A DNA stretch of 7,159 nucleotides, from NCBI GenBank assembly GCA_946885425.1, contig CAMPGJ010000054.1:1-7159 (forward strand). Direction: 5' to 3'. The DNA is from an uncultured bacterium (GTDB lineage Bacteria > Patescibacteria > Microgenomatia > Levybacterales > UBA12049). The first letter of the stretch is position 1. Each line of letters opens with the position of its first letter. The notes under the pieces were generated by a model. The model searched no databases and was not told the origin of the DNA. It saw only the letters and a list, made by a program, of their open reading frames with translations. This document shows, in pieces, positions 1 to 4,942 of the stretch. Position numbers and translations under genes: made by a program.

Positions 1-35
1 CTTGATGACTTGATGACTTGATGACTTGATGACTT
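1..35. repeat. 8-bp tandem repeat (CTTGATGA x4 plus CTT)
   Basis: Four perfect copies of CTTGATGA occupy 1-32 and a partial CTT follows at 33-35. The array touches the window edge, so its true length is unknown. It lies just downstream of the stop codon of the minus-strand response regulator. The unit is not a multiple of three. On the minus strand the repeat is free of stops and would read as a repeating octapeptide, but no start codon is visible and nothing shows that it is translated. Repeats of this type can vary in copy number by slippage, and they often sit at contig ends because they break assemblies. Confidence 0.9.
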
Positions 36-41
36 CTAATG

Positions 42-713
42 CTATTCTTTAATAACGTATCCGAACCCGCGGATTGAGTGGAGGAGCTTCTTAGGGTAGC
101 CGTTGTCGATCTTTTTTCTAAGGTATCCCATATAGACATCGACAACTCTTGTTTCAACATCTGAAGAATAGAGCCAAATTCTCGATAAGATCATCTCACG
201 AGTGAGGATTCTTCCTTTATTACTCATTAAATACTGAAGCAATTTGAACTCTTGAGGAGTAAGCTGGATTTGTCCTCCGCCCCTTTTTACTTCCATTGTT
301 TTACTATCCAGCTCCAGATCCCCAACCTTTAGCTTCATCTCGCTATCAGACTGCTTACGCAGCCGGGCTTTTATGCGGGCTAAAAATTCATCCGCTACAA
401 AAGGTTTGGTAATATAATCATCTGCGCCCAAACTAAGGCCTTGGACAATATCTGTAATTGAATCTTTTGCTGTAAGAATAATAATCGGCAAATCTTTATG
501 TTTCTTACGGATTTCCTGTACAACTGCCTCTCCTGTCATGACGGGCAATCCCAGGTCAAGAACCACAAGATCAGGCTCTGACTTCTTAAAATAATTAATT
601 GCTTCTATCCCGTCTTCCACAGCATGCACAGCATACCCATTATCCAAAAGGAGCTCTTTCAGATATTTCTGCAGACCTTTATCATCCTCTACTACTAATA
701 TCGTATAAACCAT
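42..713 (-). CDS. OmpR/PhoB-family two-component response regulator
   Basis: DNA-binding response regulator of 223 aa, the usual length for the family. The receiver domain spans about residues 3-118: acidic pocket E9/D10/D11, phosphoacceptor D53 in VLDLGLP, conserved T81 (ILTAKD) and K103 (ITKPF). A winged-helix output domain follows (about 126-223), with LTPQEFKLLQYL, the recognition-helix region around VDVYMGYLRKKI and the C-terminal wing SIRGFGYV. On phosphorylation by a histidine kinase such proteins dimerise on direct repeats and activate or repress transcription. No kinase is present here; it may lie left of the window or elsewhere. I chose the ATG at 713 over the in-frame ATG at 803. 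The receiver begins right after it (MVYTILVVEDD), the extra 30 residues resemble no receiver extension, and a TATAAT box at 723-728 lies inside the longer version. No Shine-Dalgarno is seen. It is divergent from the muramidase gene, which suggests it controls that gene and itself. Confidence 0.93.
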   Translation of the reverse strand: MVYTILVVEDDKGLQKYLKELLLDNGYAVHAVEDGIEAINYFKKSEPDLVVLDLGLPVMTGEAVVQEIRKKHKDLPIIILTAKDSITDIVQGLSLGADDYITKPFVADEFLARIKARLRKQSDSEMKLKVGDLELDSKTMEVKRGGGQIQLTPQEFKLLQYLMSNKGRILTREMILSRIWLYSSDVETRVVDVYMGYLRKKIDNGYPKKLLHSIRGFGYVIKE

Positions 714-722
714 TATGAGTGA

Positions 723-731
723 ATTATAGCA
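723..731 (-). promoter_or_regulatory. Extended -10 promoter of the response regulator
   Basis: On the minus strand the sequence reads TGCTATAAT, a consensus -10 hexamer (723-728) with the extended TGn element (729-731). The predicted start of transcription is near 716, only about 3 nt before the ATG at 713, so the mRNA would be almost leaderless. No good -35 hexamer sits 16-18 bp upstream (746-751 reads ACTCAT on this strand). That fits a promoter relying on the TGn element or on an activator bound at the repeats further upstream. Confidence 0.6.
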
Positions 732-762
732 GTCTGCTGCACAGAATGAGTGTACGAATCTT

Positions 763-789
763 CTTACACAACTTACACTTTTCTTACAC
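763..789. promoter_or_regulatory. Direct-repeat operator, CTTACAC x3
   Basis: Three exact CTTACAC heptamers lie at 763-769, 772-778 and 783-789, with starts 9 and 11 bp apart. A degenerate fourth (CTTATTC, 805-811) lies 22 bp further on. OmpR/PhoB-family regulators are known to bind tandem direct repeats with a period of roughly 10-11 bp, and such a regulator is encoded next door. The repeats sit at about -47 to -73 from the predicted regulator start of transcription and about -62 to -88 from that of the muramidase gene, which suits control of both. That the neighbouring protein binds here is inference. Confidence 0.5.
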
Positions 790-816
790 CCTATTAGTTG
801 CATTCTTATTCAAAAC

Positions 817-844
817 TTGACATACTGGAATATTTTGTTATAAT
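817..844 (+). promoter_or_regulatory. Strong sigma70-type promoter of the muramidase gene
   Basis: Consensus TTGACA (817-822) and consensus TATAAT (839-844) are separated by 16 bp. A TG one base upstream of the -10 (836-837) adds an extended element. Transcription should begin near 851, about 5 nt before the ATG at 856. There is no room for a Shine-Dalgarno, so the transcript would be near-leaderless. The match to both hexamers is perfect, the strongest promoter I see in the window. Confidence 0.8.
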
Positions 845-855
845 CCGCCCCACTG

Positions 856-1662
856 ATGATTTATTCACTGTCCAATATAAATCGAAAGAACATACAGAGG
901 GGTATTTCTGTACTTTTGCACCGAACCGAGAAATCGATCCGGGAAGAACCTTCAGGTGCACTTTTGAATCTTTTCTTAACTTTCCTTTGCGTAACTCTTA
1001 TGATTCTCTCAACTAACCATCAAATTAAACCAAAACACTTAACAGCAAACTTTATGCAGATGGATCAGCCTTTTACTTTGAAAGCTGAAGCAGCTAAAAA
1101 AACTCATACTAATAAAGATATAATAGTTACCAAATTAGCAGATGAAGCAAGCAAGGTATCAGCTACAAGCCACCCTGAATTACAAGAAAACATTGCCAAT
1201 ATCATAGAATCGCTCGACAAAAAACAAATAGCGACTCCACGCGTTATCGCTTATGCAATGGCAACTGCAGAGCGCGAAACAGCAAACACTTTTAAACCAA
1301 TAGAAGAATATGGTGGACCTCAGCAAGCCATAGCCCTGGGATACAGCGGCGGAGAAAGATACTACGGCCGGGGCTATATACAAATAACTCATGACTATAA
1401 TTACCAAAAATTTGGACAGGAAATAGGCATGGGAGATAAACTGGTTACAAATCCTGAACTCGCTCTGGAACCGAAGGTTGCCAGTGACATCCTAGCTGAG
1501 TTTTTTAAAGAAAATGAAGTTGCAGCAAAAGCTGAAGAAAATTTTATAGAGGCAAGGCAACCTATAAATGGCACTGATCACGCGGAGAGCATAGCAATCG
1601 AAGCAGAAAAATACCTGCAAACAATTGAAGAAGTAAATACAGAAATACTTGTAAGTCGGTAA
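856..1662 (+). CDS. Membrane-anchored GH19/phage-lysozyme-like peptidoglycan hydrolase
   Basis: 268-aa protein with a basic N-terminus, one hydrophobic segment (about residues 35-52) and a C-terminal lysozyme-like domain (about 105-257). The domain follows the GH19 chitinase/endolysin pattern: ATAERET (137-142) with candidate catalytic E141, a second acidic pair in PIEEYGG (E150/E151), YYGRGYIQITHDYNY (169-183), NPELALEP (199-206), and the closing PINGTDHAESIAIEAEKYL (236-254). Such enzymes cut the glycan strand of peptidoglycan (or chitin). With carboxypeptidase and PBP genes nearby, peptidoglycan is the likely substrate, on the outer face of the membrane. The usual His-Glu-Thr of the first motif is Arg-Glu-Thr here. 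The ATG at 856 fits the promoter ending at 844 and keeps the membrane segment. There is no Shine-Dalgarno. An autolysin or daughter-cell separation role is inferred; a residual prophage lysin is the alternative, but no other phage genes are present. Confidence 0.82.
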   Translation: MIYSLSNINRKNIQRGISVLLHRTEKSIREEPSGALLNLFLTFLCVTLMILSTNHQIKPKHLTANFMQMDQPFTLKAEAAKKTHTNKDIIVTKLADEASKVSATSHPELQENIANIIESLDKKQIATPRVIAYAMATAERETANTFKPIEEYGGPQQAIALGYSGGERYYGRGYIQITHDYNYQKFGQEIGMGDKLVTNPELALEPKVASDILAEFFKENEVAAKAEENFIEARQPINGTDHAESIAIEAEKYLQTIEEVNTEILVSR

Positions 1663-1749
1663 CGGGAGACGGAAGACGTAACCACTAAACGATACGAGCA
1701 TCGTAACCGTAACCGATAGACGGTTTCTATACGGGTCTCGTAACCGTAA
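1658..1749. repeat. Repeat- and hairpin-rich spacer (TCGTAACCGTAA repeats)
   Basis: A 12-bp direct repeat TCGTAACCGTAA occurs at 1701-1712 and 1738-1749, with a related ACGTAACC at 1676-1683. Several small inverted repeats overlap it. ACGAT/ATCGT (1689-1693, 1700-1704) has a 6-nt loop. AACCG/CGGTT (1711-1715, 1721-1725) has a 5-nt loop. ACGGTT/AACCGT (1720-1725, 1742-1747) is an alternative pairing, and GAGAC/GTCTC (1666-1670, 1735-1739) could enclose the rest. The segment is richer in CG steps than the flanking genes and begins at the muramidase stop codon. It may be a folded RNA between two co-transcribed genes, a remnant of a small repeat element or a protein-binding site. I recognise no known family. 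Confidence 0.55.
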
Positions 1750-1767
1750 GACTAATAAGAAATAATT

Positions 1768-2868
1768 ATGTATCAAGACATTCTTAACCAACTAAAAATT
1801 ACAAAACACCAAATCAAGGTATTTATTAGTACGTTACTGGCAATATTTTTGATGATGTCGCTTCATTACATGGGGGTACCTTCTCCATTCAAAGCCAAAA
1901 TAACACACCCGGCTGTACAAAATAAAGCAGAAGCAGCTACAGAAGAAGCTATGAAAAAAGTCCGTCCACAATTGCAAAAACAAAAAAATGATTTTAAATT
2001 AAAAAAAGAATCACGACTATTTTTACCTGAAGCCAATGCTGAAGAACTACCAGCTACTTATGATACTGCATCAGGCTACATTGTCGCAGATCTTGAGTCA
2101 GGGAAAATTTTAGCTGGAAAAAATGCCGATCAGCATATGCCAGTCGCATCTATTACCAAAATAATGACCGCCATTATCGCTCTTGATTTAGCTTCGCCTT
2201 CTGAGCAGATCACAATCACAGATAATGCTGCCGCTTATCCTCCAAGCAAAATAAATGTCGTTCCGGGTGAAAAAATGACTCTCGAAGAACTTCTCAATGC
2301 GTCACTTCTCGCATCAGCCAATGATGCCACTGAATCAATCCTTGAAGGGGTGAATGCGAAATATAAAGCTGACATATTCGTCAGAGCCATGAATGAAAAG
2401 GCTGTACTCCTGGGTATGAAAAATACGCATTTTACCAATCCACAGGGATTTGATTTTCAAGATAACGGCAGTTCACCAGCTGACTTGGCAATACTTACAT
2501 CCTATGCGCTGAAGAATTACCCGCTTATCGCACAGATCGTTCAAAAAGACTACCAATATCTGCCGGCAAATGAATATCATCATGAGAACAACTTATATAA
2601 CTGGAATGGGCTAATTGGTGTCTATCCAGATACAATAGGTATGAAAATTGGAAATACTAACGCCGCAGGATTTACAACAACAGTTGTCTCCAACAGAGGA
2701 GGGAAAAAACTTTTCGCAGCTCTACTAGGCGCTCCGGGTATCCGCGAACGTGACATGTGGACGGCACAGCTCCTTGATGAAGCATATAAACAAGCCTTTA
2801 ACTTCGATCCAATCAATATAACAGAAGAACAACTTCAGGAAAAATACGATAGCTGGATAATTAGATAA
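1768..2868 (+). CDS. Membrane-anchored D-alanyl-D-alanine carboxypeptidase (serine-type, S11 / DacA-like)
   Basis: 366-aa penicillin-binding-fold enzyme that removes the terminal D-Ala from peptidoglycan stem peptides. The N-terminus has one membrane segment (about residues 18-36). A charged Ala/Lys/Glu-rich linker runs to about residue 95, and the catalytic domain spans about 96-345. Motifs are in order and well spaced: S128-I-T-K131 (SxxK nucleophile and base), S183-A-N185 (SxN) and, at the third position, K293-I-G295 where KTG is usual. ASGYIVADLESGKIL and MPVASITKIMTAIIALD are typical of the family. The PBP5-type C-terminal beta domain and amphipathic anchor are absent; anchoring is by the N-terminus. 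It lies 105 bp downstream of the muramidase gene on the same strand and is probably co-transcribed, although a weak TAATAA at 1753-1758 could give its own near-leaderless start. No Shine-Dalgarno is evident. The function is secure; the effect of the KIG change is unknown. Confidence 0.92.
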   Translation: MYQDILNQLKITKHQIKVFISTLLAIFLMMSLHYMGVPSPFKAKITHPAVQNKAEAATEEAMKKVRPQLQKQKNDFKLKKESRLFLPEANAEELPATYDTASGYIVADLESGKILAGKNADQHMPVASITKIMTAIIALDLASPSEQITITDNAAAYPPSKINVVPGEKMTLEELLNASLLASANDATESILEGVNAKYKADIFVRAMNEKAVLLGMKNTHFTNPQGFDFQDNGSSPADLAILTSYALKNYPLIAQIVQKDYQYLPANEYHHENNLYNWNGLIGVYPDTIGMKIGNTNAAGFTTTVVSNRGGKKLFAALLGAPGIRERDMWTAQLLDEAYKQAFNFDPINITEEQLQEKYDSWIIR

Positions 2869-2870
2869 AA

Positions 2871-2946
2871 AGGGCAGCTTGGAGTAATGATTGTGGCAGT
2901 TAGCCAAACCCGCTGAGCGGGAACAATCATTACCTTACACTGCCCT
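2871..2946. terminator. 76-nt nested hairpin element, probable bidirectional terminator
   Basis: An outer 7-bp stem AGGGCAG/CTGCCCT (2871-2877, 2940-2946) encloses a symmetric 6x6 internal loop. Inside is a perfect 11-bp stem, GTAATGATTGT with ACAATCATTAC (2884-2894, 2923-2933). Within this are two small hairpins: GGC-agtta-GCC (2895-2905) and CCCGC-tga-GCGGG (2909-2921). It starts 2 nt after the carboxypeptidase stop codon, between convergent genes. On the minus strand the outer stem is followed by TTTTATCT (2870-2863), so it could end transcripts coming from the lipoprotein genes. On the plus strand no T-run follows. The three-way-junction shape is more elaborate than an ordinary terminator, so a structured RNA or palindromic repeat element is an alternative. 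Confidence 0.6.
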
Positions 2947-3035
2947 AATATCCTAAGAGCAAAACTTCCGGTACATATTGGCAACTGCTTTGTCACCATG
3001 TATCGAAAATCCTTTCCTAGGACTTACTCGCTGAT

Positions 3036-3893
3036 CTACTTCTGCACGTACGTGATACGGTCGACATCGGTGATTTCCACCGACAGCCCTTGGACTTCTC
3101 CCGTCTCACTCACCGTGAAGTTCCTACCCTTCACGACCTTCTCCATCGGAATGGATCCGGTCTGTGTTTCACCGGATTCATTTTCAGCTACTCCAGGAAG
3201 GAGACCTTCCGTCTTGAGCGTTGAGGTGTACAGCACCTTTTCTGCTCCGCTTTCATCTGCACCAACAATCTGGTACTTGAACAGATAGCCACTGGGCGCA
3301 GAATAAACTGCTCCATCGGCATTGTTGGTGACTTCCCAGTCGAGATTGACCTGGGGTACTCCGTCTACTTGCTTTTCCACTAGCGCAAGGCTGTAGGCAG
3401 CATTGTCGTCAGACATCTGGCCTTCTTCGTTCGAAGTCCGGTCAATCTTCGTGAAGTGTATGTTCCACTCCGTCAGATCGTAATCAGGACCGATCAAGTT
3501 TTCTTCCGGAATAGTTTTCCCGGGAGGGACATCATCGGCACTGAACCAGACCTCTTTGGAGTCATACCCTTCAGGGCTGGTCACTTCAGCTTCGATGTAG
3601 TAGTCGCTTACCTCATCACTGTTGTTTGTGATGTTGCAGGCGGCATACATCTCCGGACCTGTGTAGTCAGTGGTCGGCGGCTTCTCTATCATCCTGAGAC
3701 CTGTGACATCCTTGTCCTCATCCGGCTCGGGCTTGGGTACGAATACCGGCTCCACAGGCTCTCGGTTCTGTTCCGATGAAGCCTGAACCTTGTCCGGGAC
3801 AGATGACGAGCTGGCATCATTTGCACAACCCGTTACCAATGCTGTGGTTGTAGCCGCAGCAATTGCCAGGACACTCAGCCTTTTATACCTCAT
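3036..3893 (-). CDS. Predicted lipoprotein with two tandem repeat domains (paralogue of upstream gene)
   Basis: 285-aa secreted lipoprotein of unknown function. The signal peptide has basic residues 2-5, a hydrophobic Ala/Thr core and the lipobox V20-T-G-C23; Cys23 would be lipidated and retained at the membrane surface. A Ser/Glu/Pro-rich linker (24-60) ends in the acidic PEPDEDKD. Two similar domains follow. The first (about 62-152) has AACNITNNSDEVSDYYIEAE, VPPG and a closing KIDRTS. The second (about 165-285) has DWEVTNNAD, TGSIP and a closing DVDRITY. The repeated xTNN(S/A)D core suggests beta-sandwich modules of the kind used for binding outside the cell, but I recognise no named family. 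The start follows a clear Shine-Dalgarno GAAGAGGG (3900-3907) with a 6-nt spacer. It lies 14 bp downstream of its paralogue and is surely in the same operon. Composition differs from the flanking cell-wall genes and resembles actinobacterial DNA. Lipoprotein call firm; role unknown. Confidence 0.82.
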   Translation of the reverse strand: MRYKRLSVLAIAAATTTALVTGCANDASSSSVPDKVQASSEQNREPVEPVFVPKPEPDEDKDVTGLRMIEKPPTTDYTGPEMYAACNITNNSDEVSDYYIEAEVTSPEGYDSKEVWFSADDVPPGKTIPEENLIGPDYDLTEWNIHFTKIDRTSNEEGQMSDDNAAYSLALVEKQVDGVPQVNLDWEVTNNADGAVYSAPSGYLFKYQIVGADESGAEKVLYTSTLKTEGLLPGVAENESGETQTGSIPMEKVVKGRNFTVSETGEVQGLSVEITDVDRITYVQK

Positions 3894-3907
3894 GGGATTC
3901 CCTCTTC

Positions 3908-4681
3908 TTACTCGTAGATGATCCGGTCAACGTCAAGAAGCCTTACTTCTTTCAGGTCTTCCAGACGTTCGCCATAATCCAGACTTGTTTGGAGCTTCTT
4001 GACGACATCATCAGGCACAGGAATTGAGCCGTTCTGGTTACCCAGATACTCAAGACCTTTGGTCTGATAAGATCCCCTGTAGACACCAACAAGATTGGCA
4101 TCCAGGATTTCGTAAGTCACGACGTATTCACTCTTACGCTCTGCGTTGTTGGTGAGTGAATAGTCGACCCTGACGCCATCTTTCCCATGATGCAGACCCA
4201 AGTATTCACTACTCTGCTGCTCATCGGGATAGTCGTTCCGGTGCTTGGTTGAAATCCGATCAATCCTAACCGTGGTGAGTTTCCATTCATTGGGATTGAA
4301 GTCAGCCATGAACGACCCTCTCGGACAATCCATTGTTGCTCCAGGGGGAACATGGGCTGCCTTGATCGTTGCCTTCTTTTCAGCGAAACCAGGTACAGGA
4401 TACAATGCCTCTACCTCGATGAGATAATCGCTCATCTCATCACTGTGATTCGTGATTTTACAGGCAGCAAAGACATATGTTCCATCACCAGGCTTTTTCT
4501 CAAACCTGAGATCAGTTATGTCCTTGTCCTCATCAGGCTCCACCTTCGGCTTAAGAAGCCTAGATGTTGTCTGCTTTGTTTTGGATAGTTCAGGTGCGGC
4601 CGCGCTTTCGGAACAGGATATACCTACTCCGCTAGCGAAAACTACAAATGTAGCCGCAAAGGCTACGAATTTGCGGTTCAT
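3908..4681 (-). CDS. Predicted lipoprotein with two tandem repeat domains (first gene of the pair)
   Basis: 257-aa paralogue of the downstream lipoprotein, of unknown function. The signal peptide (MNRK, then a hydrophobic core to residue 22) ends in GISC23. Gly at the -3 position is atypical for a lipobox, but Cys23 matches the position in the paralogue. Shared blocks in the same order are PDEDKDITDLR (49-59), AACKITNHSDEMSDYLIE (72-89), VPPG (111-114), EWKLTTVRIDRIS (132-144), SLTNNAE (175-181), NGSIPVP (217-223) and DVDRIIYE (250-257). Each half ends in an I/V-D-R signature, so the protein is two copies of one module. The start follows TGAGG (4686-4690) with a short 4-nt spacer. It is the promoter-proximal gene of the pair. 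A TTGACA lies on the minus strand at 4713-4718 without a good -10 at normal spacing. The gene is divergent from the PBP gene but need not share its role. It is probably an older duplicate, since identity is confined to blocks. Confidence 0.8.
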   Translation of the reverse strand: MNRKFVAFAATFVVFASGVGISCSESAAAPELSKTKQTTSRLLKPKVEPDEDKDITDLRFEKKPGDGTYVFAACKITNHSDEMSDYLIEVEALYPVPGFAEKKATIKAAHVPPGATMDCPRGSFMADFNPNEWKLTTVRIDRISTKHRNDYPDEQQSSEYLGLHHGKDGVRVDYSLTNNAERKSEYVVTYEILDANLVGVYRGSYQTKGLEYLGNQNGSIPVPDDVVKKLQTSLDYGERLEDLKEVRLLDVDRIIYE

Positions 4682-4942
4682 AATTCCTCACTCTTGATTT
4701 GTAGATCTAGCGTGTCAAAGAACTTGTCATATACCTCTCCAATAGACATAAAGCATAAATCGCCATGTCTACATAGAAAATGTATGAACGTGAACAATTA
4801 TACAAAACAAAACTATAAGTTTCAATATGATAAGTCGTTTCTTACACGTTTCTATCATTCCTCTAACACCTGCTCAAGTAGAGGTATGACATACTCATTG
4901 AGATATCTGGTAAATAAATTAGGTATTCCCACTATACAGTAT
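4682..4942. other. AT-rich divergent intergenic region
   Basis: This region separates the minus-strand lipoprotein start from the plus-strand PBP start. Towards the lipoproteins it holds the Shine-Dalgarno TGAGG (4686-4690) and two TGTCA boxes (4713-4717, 4725-4729); read on the minus strand the former gives TTGACA. Towards the PBP it holds ATGACATACT (4886-4895), which shares TGACATACT with the muramidase promoter's -35 region (818-826), and TGG-TAAATA (4908-4916) as a possible weak extended -10 with a long 19-bp spacer. GTATGACATAC (4884-4894) is also a short palindrome. The PBP reading frame stays open through this region without similarity to PBPs. I see no RNA gene. Confidence 0.45.

Larger units (their letters stand above)
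3029..4712. other. Compositionally distinct two-gene lipoprotein island
   Basis: This stretch holds the two minus-strand lipoprotein genes. Its G+C is plainly higher than that of the genes on either side (34/60 at 3061-3120 against 25/60 at 1141-1200 and 21/60 at 5461-5520). Its codons favour G/C endings, and both genes carry Shine-Dalgarno sequences that the flanking genes lack. The limits given are those of an imperfect inverted repeat, CGCTGATCTAC (3029-3039) against GTAGATCTAGCG (4701-4712), identical except for one inserted base. That pair is short enough to be chance. No transposase or integrase is present. Transfer from a higher-GC donor or a chimeric contig would both explain the pattern. 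Confidence 0.55.

Noticed and set aside
1..35. CRISPR array
   Set aside because: The unit is 8 bp with no spacers; a simple tandem repeat.
714..803. 30-residue N-terminal extension of the response regulator
   Set aside because: It spans the predicted promoter and resembles no receiver domain; the receiver starts immediately at the ATG at 713.
856..1662. Prophage remnant based on the endolysin-like domain
   Set aside because: There are no holin, tail, integrase or other phage genes, and the protein is membrane-anchored within a cell-wall gene group.
2871..2946. tRNA: 76 nt long with a 7-bp terminal stem
   Set aside because: The next element is an 11-bp stem around two hairpins. There is no D, anticodon or T arm and no GGTTCRA-type T loop.
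2871..2946. Integron attC site
   Set aside because: No RYYYAAC/GTTRRRY box pair stands at the ends, the stem is perfectly matched without extrahelical bases, and there is no integrase or cassette series.
2998..3288. 96-residue plus-strand open frame, and similar ones at 3456-3779 and 4452-4697
   Set aside because: They lie antisense to the lipoprotein genes and show no motifs; shadows of the real genes.
4694..4942. 83-residue N-terminal extension of the PBP
   Set aside because: It has no PBP similarity, overlaps the divergent promoter region and would place a long unlikely tail before the membrane helix.
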